Source: Oscillospiraceae bacterium (GTDB lineage: Bacteria; Bacillota; Clostridia; Oscillospirales; Acutalibacteraceae). Taken from it: DNA of 52,839 nucleotides. The translations under genes and the position numbers were made by a program. The notes beneath the pieces are model-generated. The model did no database searches. It saw only the letters and a list, made by a program, of their open reading frames with translations, and was not told where the DNA came from. The DNA is taken from positions 1 through 52,839 of the forward strand of contig JAISJQ010000027.1 of the NCBI GenBank assembly GCA_031261445.1, given 5' to 3'. Shown piece by piece: positions 33,833 to 42,186 of this stretch. Each line of letters opens with the position of its first letter. The stretch's first letter is position 1.

Positions 33833-34789
33833 TTATTTTTGGTTCAAAGGCAACAAGTGCCCCGTGAGCTCTGCCCAGAAGCGTTCTGGTTCATCGGAAG
33901 AAGGCCCGTGGGCGCTGTTTTCAAACCAGACCAAGTCTTTGTCTGGCGCGTTGATCACGTCGTAGTACGCCTGCACCAAGTCGGCGGGGGTGTTGTTGTC
34001 GTGCCGCCCGGCGAAGATGTAGTAGGGCATCGCGAACGTGTGGCACTGCGTGGGGAAGTCGTAATCCACCAGCAGCGGCCAGAGCCGCTCCAGCGAGCGC
34101 ATACTCCCCAGTGCGTTGCCCACCATGTCCGTCCACGTGAATTCGCCGGATTTCGCCATGCTCTTGGCGAACATCTGGATGAAGCCCTCGCGCTGTTTGT
34201 CGCTGAAGCCACCGTACTTTTTCATGACGTTGCGCTGGGTTAAAAGCCCCGCCAGTCCGCCGCGATACTGCCCCCGCACGGGTGCACCCACCCACGCGAG
34301 CTTTTTCAAATCTTTCAGATCGCCCGCCTGCAGAGCTTCGCGCAGAGCAAAGCCGTAGCTGAGTTCTTCGTTGCGTATCCCGTTGACCGTCTGCCCCTGC
34401 CCAACGTAGGCCGCTATGTTCTCTGGGTGTCGGGCGCACAGCCATGTGCCCAGCGTCGTGCCCCAGCTACCGCAGAGCAGAAAGAGCTTTTCCTGCGCGA
34501 ATTTGGCGCAGAGCCACGCCACCAGCTCGGCGGCGTCTTCCACCAGTTGTTCGGGCGTGAGCGTTTTGAAGTCCGTCCCCCAATACGAGCCGCCGCAACC
34601 GCGCTGATCCCACGTGACGAGCGTAAACGTGCTCGCCCAGTCGCGTTTGGCGGACAGTACGCCGCCGCGGTCGGGCACGCCCGGCCCGCCGTGCAGGAAG
34701 AGCAGAAGGGGATTGCGCACGTCTTCGGTGAGGATATGCACGGTCTGTTTTTGTCCGCCCAAAGGGATGCGCAGAATTTTGTCCAACAT
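33833..34789 (-). CDS. Alpha/beta hydrolase, proline iminopeptidase-like (S33)
   Basis: 318 residues from the ATG at 34789; a GTG four codons upstream is possible. HGGPG (33-37) forms the oxyanion hole. CGSWG (106-110) holds the nucleophile Ser108, with Cys where GGSWG is usual. The Asp of GRHDNNTP and the His of NSAHGP complete the triad. DQRGCGGS is the usual S33 phrase. These enzymes remove N-terminal residues from peptides, or hydrolyse related esters. A terminator at 34828-34867 separates it from the ferredoxin gene upstream. Confidence 0.85.
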   Translation of the reverse strand: MLDKILRIPLGGQKQTVHILTEDVRNPLLLFLHGGPGVPDRGGVLSAKRDWASTFTLVTWDQRGCGGSYWGTDFKTLTPEQLVEDAAELVAWLCAKFAQEKLFLLCGSWGTTLGTWLCARHPENIAAYVGQGQTVNGIRNEELSYGFALREALQAGDLKDLKKLAWVGAPVRGQYRGGLAGLLTQRNVMKKYGGFSDKQREGFIQMFAKSMAKSGEFTWTDMVGNALGSMRSLERLWPLLVDYDFPTQCHTFAMPYYIFAGRHDNNTPADLVQAYYDVINAPDKDLVWFENSAHGPSSDEPERFWAELTGHLLPLNQK

Positions 34790-34827
34790 GGAGCTACTCA
34801 CTTTCTATTGCGGCCGCAATCATCGTG

Positions 34828-34867
34828 AAAAAAAATCAACAGAGGCAACGCCGAAACGTTGCCTCTG
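34828..34867 (-). terminator. Terminator of the ferredoxin gene
   Basis: An 11-bp stem (34840-34850 with 34857-34867), read on the complement, followed by TTG and an eight-base U-run (34828-34835). Textbook intrinsic terminator. Confidence 0.92.
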
Positions 34868-34884
34868 CTGTTCGTTTCGCGCTG

Positions 34885-35064
<180 letters not shown>

Positions 35065-35080
35065 TTATGATGTTGCCTAT

Positions 35081-35108
35081 ATTATAACACGTTTTTGCAA
35101 AAATGCAA
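35081..35108 (-). promoter_or_regulatory. SigA-type promoter of the ferredoxin gene
   Basis: On the complement: TTGCAT (35103-35108), a 16-base spacer, TATAAT (35081-35086). Confidence 0.65.
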
Positions 35109-35190
35109 TAGGCAATGCGGATTTCTTTTCGTTTTTCGTGTTAAGTGTAAAGGCAATATTCCGCAGTGTTAAAACAGATGTGCTCTTGTA

Positions 35191-35345
35191 TTTTCTAATT
35201 TAGAAAAAATTTGCGCAAAATATGCCCAAAACACAGGACTTATGCACATTGTCCACAGAGTTATCCACGCTTTTTGTCGCATCGAAAATATTACAATCTG
35301 TTAAGATTTGTCTATATTGTATAATTTTTTTCTGTGCGGCGCAGA
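35191..35345 (+). other. DnaA-box cluster with palindromes in AT-rich DNA
   Basis: TTATGCACA (35240-35248, perfect DnaA-box consensus), TTGTCCACA (35249-35257, one change) and TTATCCACG (35261-35269, one change) lie in the same orientation. Upstream are a TTTTCTAA-T-TTAGAAAA palindrome (35191-35207) and TTTGCGCAAA (35210-35219); downstream is a very AT-rich stretch (35281-35335) that contains a TATAAT at 35320. This is the pattern of a replication-initiation or DnaA-titration/regulation site between divergent genes. dnaA and dnaN are not nearby. Confidence 0.5.
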
Positions 35346-35377
35346 CTATGGGCAGTCAAAAAACAGGGGGCAGCGGG

Positions 35378-35653
35378 ATGGTCAAAGGGGTCAGTCGGCA
35401 GGTCTTGGAGCTGAACGCACCGCCGTGTGTGTATTTTGAGCGGGTGCTGTTTTTTGTCAAGCCCGAATATTCCGCCACCAGCGAGGGCACGCTGCGCGAG
35501 CGTGCGCGGTATATTGCGCAGTCCGCCGGCCTGCCGCCCACGCAACGCATCCGCCAGACAAAACGGCGCAAATGGTTGGCTGTTTGCGCGTCCGTATTGG
35601 GCGGCGCACTGCTCGGCGCGGGCGTGATGCTGTTTTTGGTGACGCATATTTGA
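35378..35653 (+). CDS. Small tail-anchored membrane protein, 91 residues
   Basis: The start at 35378 is chosen because GGGGG precedes it by 7 bases. In-frame starts further upstream (35222, 35348) lack a site and fall in the DnaA-box region. Residues 1-60 are soluble with a basic end (RIRQTKRRKW), followed by one hydrophobic helix to about residue 88 and THI at the C-terminus, so it is probably anchored by its tail with the N-terminus inside. No family is recognised. F3 repeat words begin 8 bases after the stop. Confidence 0.6.
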   Translation: MVKGVSRQVLELNAPPCVYFERVLFFVKPEYSATSEGTLRERARYIAQSAGLPPTQRIRQTKRRKWLAVCASVLGGALLGAGVMLFLVTHI

Positions 35654-35656
35654 TTC

Positions 35657-35810
35657 AAAAGGCAGAGGACAGAGGGCAGAAGACAGATTTCAGGTCAGCA
35701 TGGATTCATTCGCTAATAAACCCGTAGGGGCGGCAATCTGCCGCCCGTTCATCCTCGCAAACACTATGGTTCTCCAGCGGGCGCACAGGGGCGTGCGCCC
35801 CTACATTGCA
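35657..35810. repeat. F3 words and two F6 palindromes
   Basis: AGGCAGAGGACAGAGGGCAG (from about 35660), then GTAGGGGCGGCAATCTGCCG (from 35726), then the inverted unit CAGCGGGCGCACAGGGGCGT ending in GCGCCCCTAC (to about 35805). Confidence 0.75.
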
Positions 35811-35875
35811 CTAGAGAAGCGATAACACCCAAATGCCAGTATTCGTGACATCGGCAAAGAAAGTTAGGCTGTATT

Positions 35876-36199
35876 ATGGCAAAAACAATCACAAAAAGCA
35901 CTTCGCGTGCGTTGCGCAATTATTTCCGCGCGTGTTTTGTCGTCGTGCTCATGGCGGCGGTGGGCGCGGGGCTGATCCTCACCGAAGACGGCACGCAGCG
36001 CGTTGAATCCGGCGACGCGCCCGAGAGCATCGCCGTATTGCAGTCGGACGCCGAGAAAGTGCAGCTGCTCTTCCCCAACGAAGAGATGGCGCTGTCGTTC
36101 CATTGGCCAGATCTGCCGGGTTTCGTGGAACTATTGCCCTCGCCCCTGAGCAACGTTGTGTGGCTTGGCCACGCGGTGATGGATGCGATTGCGGGATAA
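35876..36199 (+). CDS. Small exported or membrane-anchored protein, 107 residues
   Basis: Basic N-terminus (MAKTITKSTSRALRNYFR) followed by a hydrophobic helix to about residue 35, then a short soluble domain with PNEEMALSFHWPDLPG. It is probably a signal-anchored protein facing outside. The ribosome binding site is weak (AAAGTTAGG, too far upstream to be ideal). No family is recognised. An F5 repeat (AATAGTTAATAGTTAATAGT) begins right after the stop codon. Confidence 0.6.
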   Translation: MAKTITKSTSRALRNYFRACFVVVLMAAVGAGLILTEDGTQRVESGDAPESIAVLQSDAEKVQLLFPNEEMALSFHWPDLPGFVELLPSPLSNVVWLGHAVMDAIAG

Positions 36200-36392
36200 A
36201 GAATAGTTAATAGTTAATAGTGAATAGTGAATAGGTTTTGAGGCTATGAATTGTGAGGGTAGGGGCGACCCTTGTGGTCGCCCTGTGGGTATGGTCGCCC
36301 TGATAAACAGGGCATGGGTGTGTTGGGTTGTAGGGGCGCGCGCCGCCTATCTGTATCCTCACGCCTCATTCCTGATTCCTCACGCCTCCACG
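36200..36392. repeat. F5, F6 and F4 repeats between the small gene and murA
   Basis: F5: AATAGTTAATAGTTAATAGT with GTGAATAGTGAATAG (36203-36236). F6: GTAGGGGCGACCCTTGTGGT with CGCCC (about 36258-36284), partial second units to 36345. F4, reading toward murA: CCTCACGCCTCATTCCTGAT and CCTCACGCCTCC (to about 36390), which includes the murA stop codon. Confidence 0.75.
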
Positions 36393-37616
36393 CCCGATCA
36401 CTTGTGAGACGTTCTCCCAGCCGCGATCGATCAGTTCCGCGTGGGTGATGGTGGTGTTGCCCTCTGCGGCCAACGCCGCCACGACCAGTGCCGCGCCGCC
36501 GCGCAGATCCATGGCCTCCACACGCGCACCATGCAGGCGCGGCACGCCGTAGATGGTGGCGCGGGTATCCTTGAGGCGAATGTGTGCGCCCATTTTGCTG
36601 AAGGCACGCACTTGGCGAAAGCGGCGCTCAAAAATGGTCTCCTCAATGTGGCTCGTGCCCGTGGCGGTGCAGGCCAGCGCAAGGAAGGCCGCCTGTGCGT
36701 CCGTGGGGAAGCCGGGATACGGCGCGGTGATGAGCGTGCCGAAGCTTTGCAGACGCCGTGGCGCACGCAGGTGTAGCGTGTCGTTCACGGGCGTGATGCG
36801 ACAGCCCATGCGGCGCAGGGGTGGCAGGATGGGCGCGAGGTGCTCGTGCACCACGCCGCGCAGGAGCACTTCGCCGCCCGTCACGGCGGCGGCGGCCAAG
36901 GTGCTGCCGGCAATGATGCGGTCGGGCATGACTTGATATGTGCAGCCGTCCAGCCGCCGCACGCCCTCGATGGTGATTTCATTCGTGCCCGCGCCGTGGA
37001 TTTTTGCGCCGCAGGCGTTCAAAAACCGCGCCAGATCCACGATTTCCGGCTCACGCGCCGCGCCGATGAGCTGCGTTTTGCCGTGCGCGGTGGCCGCCGC
37101 CATGAGGATGTTTTCCGTCGCGCCCACGCTGGGAAAGTGCAGACGAATGGTCGCGCCGTGCAGGCCTTTTGGCGTGCGCAGTGTGATTTTTTCTTCGCCG
37201 TAGTGAATCCGTGCGCCCATTTGCTCCATGGCTTGCAGGTGCAGATCAATGGGGCGTGCGCCGATGGGACAGCCGCCCGGCTCGCTGATTTCGGCCATGC
37301 CCAGTCGCGCCAGCAGAGGCCCGAGCAGAAAAATGGACGAGCGCAGCGCTTGCATCAGTTGGGACGGGATTTTGTAGCTACGAGGCGCGCGGGCGTTGAC
37401 CACCACCGTGTGCCCCTCCCAGCGCACACTACAGCCCAAGTGCCGCAGGATCTCGACCGTAGCGCCCACATCACTCAGCCGCGGCACGCCCGTGAGCACA
37501 CACTGCCCCGACACGCAAAAACACGCCGCCAACAGCGGCAGGGCACTGTTTTTGGCACCCTGCACAGTGAATTCCCCCAGCAAACGCTGGCCGCCTTTGA
37601 TCATCAGTTCCGCCAT
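36366..37616 (-). CDS. murA: UDP-N-acetylglucosamine 1-carboxyvinyltransferase MurA
   Basis: 416 residues, normal length. MurA adds enolpyruvate from PEP to UDP-GlcNAc, the first committed step of peptidoglycan synthesis. VQGAKNSALPLLAA near the N-terminus carries the conserved Lys-Asn. Cys116 in PGGCPIGARP is the catalytic cysteine that fosfomycin modifies, so the enzyme should be fosfomycin-sensitive in principle. A C-terminal PYPGFPTDAQA follows. The last residues (RNQE) and the stop are encoded by an F4 repeat. GGGGG precedes the ATG. Confidence 0.96.
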   Translation of the reverse strand: MAELMIKGGQRLLGEFTVQGAKNSALPLLAACFCVSGQCVLTGVPRLSDVGATVEILRHLGCSVRWEGHTVVVNARAPRSYKIPSQLMQALRSSIFLLGPLLARLGMAEISEPGGCPIGARPIDLHLQAMEQMGARIHYGEEKITLRTPKGLHGATIRLHFPSVGATENILMAAATAHGKTQLIGAAREPEIVDLARFLNACGAKIHGAGTNEITIEGVRRLDGCTYQVMPDRIIAGSTLAAAAVTGGEVLLRGVVHEHLAPILPPLRRMGCRITPVNDTLHLRAPRRLQSFGTLITAPYPGFPTDAQAAFLALACTATGTSHIEETIFERRFRQVRAFSKMGAHIRLKDTRATIYGVPRLHGARVEAMDLRGGAALVVAALAAEGNTTITHAELIDRGWENVSQVIGRGGVRNQE

Positions 37617-37924
37617 TTTCGCCCCCTTCTTTTTTTCACTTCTTTCTCTATCAGGCTATGCGATGCGAAATGCACAGGTGCGTGCGCTGTGGAGAAGGCA
37701 GATTTTCGGGTGCGCAAATAACGTTCGGAAAATCTTCATCAAAGAGCCATATAGTGAACGCAATGTGTGCGTATACTATAGAAAGTCAAGTGCGCCGCGC
37801 ACATTGTTCCAGCCAATTTGCAGGACACTTGACGTAAGGCTTCGTCAGAATGCATAAAAAGGAGAGAAAAAATCTGGGCGAAGTCTCAAAATTCACGAAA
37901 TTGTCATATCTTGTTCAAAAACCG

Positions 37925-37953
37925 TTTACATTTGAGCGTAAACCTGCTATAAT
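37925..37953 (+). promoter_or_regulatory. Promoter with overlapping operator-like palindrome
   Basis: TTTACA (37925-37930), a 17-base spacer, TATAAT (37948-37953). GTTTAC (37924-37929) and GTAAAC (37938-37943) form an inverted repeat across the -35 and spacer, well placed for a dimeric repressor. The rest of the 415-base gap (37617-38031) holds a weak hairpin around 37749-37779 and no gene I can support. Confidence 0.7.
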
Positions 37954-38031
37954 GCGCTTAACCTACAGACGGTAGAGAATGTTGTTCCCCACTTCGCGGT
38001 TAAACCGCAAACAGCATTTAAGGAGAAGAGA

Positions 38032-39036
38032 ATGGATTTCACAGCAACACGACAGGTGGCGGCGTTCCCACGCCGCGCAGATCTCCCCGCCACGAAAAAA
38101 GAGGCACAGGCGGAATACAAAAAGCGCGTCACGCGCACCACACGCTTTGGCATCCAGCGCAAAATCGTCAGCCACATGACCACCGAATCCTGGCGCAACA
38201 TCCCCCACGTGACCTATCTCTACGAGCCAGACGTAACGGACTTCTTCGAGGCATTTCGCCAGATGGGCGTGCAGAGCAACCACCGCAACAAGGTGACGCT
38301 CAACACGCTGATGCTGCGCACGATTGTGGAGGGCATCAAAGCCGCGCCGCATTTGAATGGGCATATCAAATACGACCACGCGTCCACCAAGGGCAAGATT
38401 GAAACGCTCGAGAACATCGACGTGTCGATGCCGTGGATTCTGCCCAACGGCGAGATGATGACCATCAACCTGCACAACTGCGAGCGGCGAAATCTGGACG
38501 ATTTGTCCGACTACATTGGCGATATGAGCCGCCGCATCAATAACACCGACCTGAACGAAGTGATGTACGACGTCTCCTACGACAACATGATGGGTCTGCT
38601 CAAGCGCGGCAAGATTGCCGAGCCGCTGCGCAAGGTGTTCGGCGCAAAAGTGGGCAAAGGCAAGGTCAAGCACCTGAAGGGCGACGCCAAAAAAGAGTAC
38701 GAATCCATCGACACGCGCGACCGCCTGACGCTCTTTGACCTCCAACCGGGCACGGTGACCATCAGCAATGTGGGGTCCATCTACCGCGAGCAACGCGGTG
38801 CCATCGGCATCTTGGAGATCATCCCGCCGCAGATTTTCGCCATCGCCGTGGGCGGTGTGCAGGAACGCGCGGGCGTTGTGACGAAAGAGGACGGCAGCAA
38901 AGAAATCGCGGTGCGCAAAGTCCTGCCCATCTGCCTTGCGCTCGACCACCGTGCGCTGGACTTCGGCGATGCCGTGCCGTTCATGAAAAAGCTAGACGAA
39001 ATCTTCGCCCGGCCGGAAGTCATTTACGGCTGGTAG
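38032..39036 (+). CDS. Stand-alone 2-oxoacid dehydrogenase E2-type acyltransferase
   Basis: 334 residues; AAGGAGAAGAG before the ATG. It matches only the catalytic (chloramphenicol-acetyltransferase-like) domain of E2 enzymes: TRFGIQRKIVSHM at the start, GTVTISNVGS, and the active-site stretch LALDHRALDFGDAVPF with catalytic His and Asp. There is no lipoyl or E1/E3-binding domain, and no E1 or E3 gene is nearby. It may therefore acylate a CoA-linked or small substrate alone, or serve a distant complex. It is transcribed singly from a promoter bearing an operator-like palindrome. Confidence 0.85.
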   Translation: MDFTATRQVAAFPRRADLPATKKEAQAEYKKRVTRTTRFGIQRKIVSHMTTESWRNIPHVTYLYEPDVTDFFEAFRQMGVQSNHRNKVTLNTLMLRTIVEGIKAAPHLNGHIKYDHASTKGKIETLENIDVSMPWILPNGEMMTINLHNCERRNLDDLSDYIGDMSRRINNTDLNEVMYDVSYDNMMGLLKRGKIAEPLRKVFGAKVGKGKVKHLKGDAKKEYESIDTRDRLTLFDLQPGTVTISNVGSIYREQRGAIGILEIIPPQIFAIAVGGVQERAGVVTKEDGSKEIAVRKVLPICLALDHRALDFGDAVPFMKKLDEIFARPEVIYGW

Positions 39037-39042
39037 ATGAGA

Positions 39043-39134
39043 AGGCAGATGTCAGAGGGCAGACGTCAGAAGCCAGAGGACAGAGTCAAGACGCAATTCT
39101 GCCCTCTGTCTTCTGACTTCTGTCCTCTGTCATT
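39043..39134. repeat. Family F3 inverted pair forming a long hairpin
   Basis: The left arm (CAGAGGGCAG, GTCAGAAG, CAGAGGACAG; 39056-39088) pairs in reverse with the right arm (CTGCCCTCTG, CTTCTGAC, TGTCCTCTG; 39101-39131) across a loop containing GACGCAA. It starts 6 bases after the acyltransferase stop and likely forms its 3' end. Confidence 0.8.
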
Positions 39135-39162
39135 GACACAGCACGCCCATTTATAGTATAAT
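39133..39162 (+). promoter_or_regulatory. SigA-type promoter of the GH28-GH5 operon
   Basis: TTGACA (39133-39138), an 18-base spacer, TATAAT (39157-39162); the -35 box begins at the edge of the F3 hairpin. Confidence 0.8.
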
Positions 39163-39197
39163 CCCCTCAGAAGAAACAATCTTTGGAGGGGACGTTT

Positions 39198-40706
39198 ATG
39201 AAACACAAAAAGCTACGCCTCGCGCTCCTTTGCGCACTGGCTTTGGCGGCGCTGGGCGGGGGGATTTGGGGCGGCATCTATCTTTGGCAGATTCAGCCGC
39301 AACCCATCGCGCCGGGGGACTACAACGAGCACATTCCCTTCGCGGACTACATTGAAGAACAAGAAATTCCGCAAGGCAAAAACGTCTTCAACGTGCGCGA
39401 TTACGCCGTGGACGGACAAAAAGACTGGACACAGGCCATCCGCGCGGCCATCGCTGCCGTGCGGGAGAACAGCGGCGGCACGTTGCTCTTTGAGGGCGGC
39501 GACTTTGTGAGCGGCACGGTGGATTTCTCGAACACAATCTATTTCACCCTCTGGGTAGCCCCCAACGCGCGGCTCATCGCCAGCCACAAGTTCGGCGACT
39601 TTGACGGCGCGTTCATCAAGGCCACCGGGGCTGAACATGTGCGCATCACCGGCGGCGGGATCATCGACGGGCAGGGCGAGTATTTCGTCAAACGCCCCAA
39701 AGAACTGCCGCGCCTCACGCCCTACGACACCACCGACATCCGCGCCCTGCGCGATGACTACTATGACCGCATCCGCTTTGGTCGCCTAGGGCGACCGAGT
39801 GCCATGGTCTGGCTGCGCGACTGCTCCGACGTACAGGTGGACAACATCACCTTGTGCGATTCCATGCACTGGACGCTGAAAATCGACCTGAGCGACAACG
39901 TGCTGGTGGAAAACATGGTCATCGACAACAATCGCCATGTCGCCAACACCGACGGCATCGACATCGTCGGCTCGCAGGATGTGACGGTGCGCCACTGCTT
40001 TATCTCCACCGCCGATGACGGCATTGTGCTCAAAACGCCCGAAGAAAAGAACCCAGAGCCCGTGTGGCGCGTGAACATCAGCGACTGCGAGATACAAACC
40101 TGCGTCAACGCGTTCAAAATCGGCACGGAAACCATTGGCGAAATCAGCACCGTGTCCCTCAACAATATCCACGCCGCCCTGCCGGGCATCTACCCCGGCG
40201 GGGTGAGCGGCATCTCCATCGAGAGCGAAGACGGCGCGTATGTGCACGACGTGACCATCCGCAACTTTTCCATGGACGGTGTCACCTGTCCGCTGTTCAT
40301 CCGTCTGGGCGACCGCAACCGCTACGGCGGACAAAAGGGCGCGGGGCGGCTGGAAAACATCACGGTGGAGAATCTGACCGCCCGTGACGCAGAGCTGCCC
40401 ATGCTCATTTCTGGCGTGAAAAACGGCAAAAGTGCCACGCAGTACATCAAGAACGTGACCCTGCGAGACTTTGACATCACTTATCGCGACAACAACGAGC
40501 AAGTGGAACTGCGCGATGACGTGCCCGAATACGCCAAAGATTACCCCGAAAACTGGCGTTTTCTCGACGTCCCCGCGTTTGGTCTCTGGGCGCGTCACGT
40601 GGACGGCCTGACGCTCGAAGGCATCGGTGTCACCCCGCGCACGGTCAACACACGGGGAAAATTCGCGTGGGTGGATGTCTTGCACTTTGAGGAGGAAGCA
40701 CAATGA
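39198..40706 (+). CDS. GH28-like polygalacturonase family protein
   Basis: 502 residues from the ATG at 39198 after GGAGGGG; a TTG at 39183 overlaps that site and is rejected. An N-terminal membrane anchor (about 7-28) leads to a right-handed beta-helix: NVFNVRDYAVDG (62-73), ITGGGIIDGQGEYF, NTDGID (250-255) and ADDGIVLK (272-279). The NTDG and DD motifs hold the catalytic aspartates of GH28, but the usual GHG and RIK motifs are not clear, so it is a divergent member, perhaps acting on rhamnogalacturonan-type polymers. Its stop overlaps the start of the GH5 gene (ATGA), so the two are translationally coupled. Confidence 0.85.
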   Translation: MKHKKLRLALLCALALAALGGGIWGGIYLWQIQPQPIAPGDYNEHIPFADYIEEQEIPQGKNVFNVRDYAVDGQKDWTQAIRAAIAAVRENSGGTLLFEGGDFVSGTVDFSNTIYFTLWVAPNARLIASHKFGDFDGAFIKATGAEHVRITGGGIIDGQGEYFVKRPKELPRLTPYDTTDIRALRDDYYDRIRFGRLGRPSAMVWLRDCSDVQVDNITLCDSMHWTLKIDLSDNVLVENMVIDNNRHVANTDGIDIVGSQDVTVRHCFISTADDGIVLKTPEEKNPEPVWRVNISDCEIQTCVNAFKIGTETIGEISTVSLNNIHAALPGIYPGGVSGISIESEDGAYVHDVTIRNFSMDGVTCPLFIRLGDRNRYGGQKGAGRLENITVENLTARDAELPMLISGVKNGKSATQYIKNVTLRDFDITYRDNNEQVELRDDVPEYAKDYPENWRFLDVPAFGLWARHVDGLTLEGIGVTPRTVNTRGKFAWVDVLHFEEEAQ

Positions 40707-41878
40707 AAAAAATTGTGAAAAGAATATTGCTGGTGCTGTTGGTGACTTTTGTGTGTTTGGGCGGCGTAGCCGTTTGGCGTGTGGGGCTTCTCGCGCCCGG
40801 GCATGTCAAGAACCCTGTAATCCCCGACACGCCGGGCTTTGCGCTGGTCAAAGAGCTGCAGTTGGGCTGGAATTTGGGCAACACGCTCGAAGCGCACCAA
40901 CGGGAGGATACCTATGGCCTCGACGACGAAACCCGCTGGGGCAACCCCAAAACCACCCAAGCGATGATCGACGCCGTCAAGGCCGCAGGCTTTGCCACCG
41001 TGCGCGTGCCCGTGACGTGGGCGTACCACATGGGTGACGCGCCGGACTACACGATCGATGCGGCGTGGCTGGATCGCGTGCAAGAGGTCGTGGACTACGC
41101 CTACGAGCGCGACTTATTTGTGATTCTCAACATGCACCACGACGATGCCTATTGGTTCATCCCCGACAAAAAACACGAGGCCGCCACCACGGCGCAGTTC
41201 ACCCGCTTGTGGGAACAGTTGGCCGATCGCTTTGCGGACTACGGCGAGAAACTGCTCTTTGAAGCGGCCAACGAGCCGCGCGTGGTGGGCACGCTGCTGG
41301 AATGGGGCGGCGGCACAATGTGCGAGCGTGCGGTGCTCGGTCGCCTGAACGCAAAATTTGTGGAGACCGTCCGCGCTTCTGGCGGACAAAACGCCACGCG
41401 CTGGTTGCTCATCCCCACCTACGGCGCGTCCTACGAACCCGTGCCCATGGCCGCGCTCAAGTTGCCCGATGACCCGCGGCTTATCGTGTCCATTCACGCC
41501 TACGCGCCCTTGGTTTTTGCGTTTGAAAACAAGGCGGGCGCAAAGAGTACGCCCGACAGCAATGAATTCACGGACGCTGTGCGCCAGCAGGTGGACAAAA
41601 CGCTCGGGCGCATCTACCGCACGTTTGTCGCCAAGGGCATCCCCGTGTATCTGGGCGAATTCGGCGCTGTGTCGAAGGACAACGAGCCCGCCCGTGCAGA
41701 ATATGCCGCGCACTATTTGCGCGAGGCGGCACGCTACGGCATGACCTGCGGCTGGTGGGACAACGGAGGGAGCGGCACTTCGCAGGAGGTCTTCGCCCTG
41801 CTCGATCGCGACACGCTGACGTGGAAATACCCCGCACTTTTAGCGGCACTGGACGAGACTGCCCACGAAAATTCATAG
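40703..41878 (+). CDS. GH5 family endoglucanase-like glycosidase
   Basis: 391 residues; an N-terminal signal anchor (about 7-30) without a clear cleavage site. LQLGWNLGNTLEA (52-64) is the typical GH5 opening. Glu191 in FEAANEPR is the acid/base and Glu319 in VYLGEFGAV the nucleophile, with NMHHDD and SIHAYAP between them. It is likely an endo-beta-1,4-glucanase or mannanase held at the cell surface. The start overlaps the GH28 stop by four bases, indicating co-regulation of two plant-polymer-degrading enzymes. Confidence 0.92.
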   Translation: MKKIVKRILLVLLVTFVCLGGVAVWRVGLLAPGHVKNPVIPDTPGFALVKELQLGWNLGNTLEAHQREDTYGLDDETRWGNPKTTQAMIDAVKAAGFATVRVPVTWAYHMGDAPDYTIDAAWLDRVQEVVDYAYERDLFVILNMHHDDAYWFIPDKKHEAATTAQFTRLWEQLADRFADYGEKLLFEAANEPRVVGTLLEWGGGTMCERAVLGRLNAKFVETVRASGGQNATRWLLIPTYGASYEPVPMAALKLPDDPRLIVSIHAYAPLVFAFENKAGAKSTPDSNEFTDAVRQQVDKTLGRIYRTFVAKGIPVYLGEFGAVSKDNEPARAEYAAHYLREAARYGMTCGWWDNGGSGTSQEVFALLDRDTLTWKYPALLAALDETAHENS

Positions 41879-41917
41879 AACTTTCTGATTTGGAAACATA
41901 TTCACGCAGATTTGCGG

Positions 41918-41923
41918 TATAAT
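41918..41923 (+). promoter_or_regulatory. -10 element of the small peptide gene
   Basis: GCGGTATAAT with a perfect TATAAT, 29 bases before the ATG at 41953. No good -35 box is found at a normal spacing. Confidence 0.5.
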
Positions 41924-41952
41924 CAAAGCATCAAAAAACATGGAGGCACATC

Positions 41953-42123
41953 ATGACCGTTGAAACACTACAAAACCTGCTCGAAGCCTTGGTGGCGGGC
42001 ATCCAATCACTTTTCGGGATCGATCCCTCTGCGGCCGTTGAGGGCGAAGCGGCAGGCGGACTGGCGGGTCTTTGGGCACTCTTGAGCGAACTGGTTCGCA
42101 ACATCCTGAACCAAGACATCTAA
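41953..42123 (+). CDS. Small acidic amphipathic peptide, 56 residues
   Basis: TGGAGG lies 6 bases before the ATG, a -10 box is upstream and a hairpin terminator follows, so this is a complete small transcription unit. The sequence has two hydrophobic/amphipathic helices, MTVETLQNLLEALVAGIQSL and LAGLWALLSELVRNILNQDI, joined by an acidic linker EGEAAGG. The Gly-Gly before the second helix resembles a double-glycine leader junction, but no exporter or immunity gene is adjacent. The net charge is about -6, so a cationic antimicrobial is unlikely. Possible roles are a membrane-associated regulator or a signalling peptide. No family is recognised. Confidence 0.7.
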   Translation: MTVETLQNLLEALVAGIQSLFGIDPSAAVEGEAAGGLAGLWALLSELVRNILNQDI

Positions 42124-42134
42124 AAACCACACAA

Positions 42135-42170
42135 ACAAAACAGTGTGCCCGCGCGGACGCACGGTTTTGT
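42135..42170 (+). terminator. Terminator of the small peptide gene
   Basis: ACAAAACAGTGTG (42135-42147) pairs with CGCACGGTTTTGT (42158-42170), with one mismatch and one wobble; the 3' arm supplies TTTTGTTGT. Confidence 0.7.
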
Positions 42171-42186
42171 TGTATCTATCGCACTC

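Noticed and set aside
35222-35377. N-terminal extension of the 35378 gene from ATG 35222
   Set aside because: It would place coding sequence over the DnaA boxes and promoter-like AT-rich DNA, without a ribosome site; the ATG at 35378 has one.
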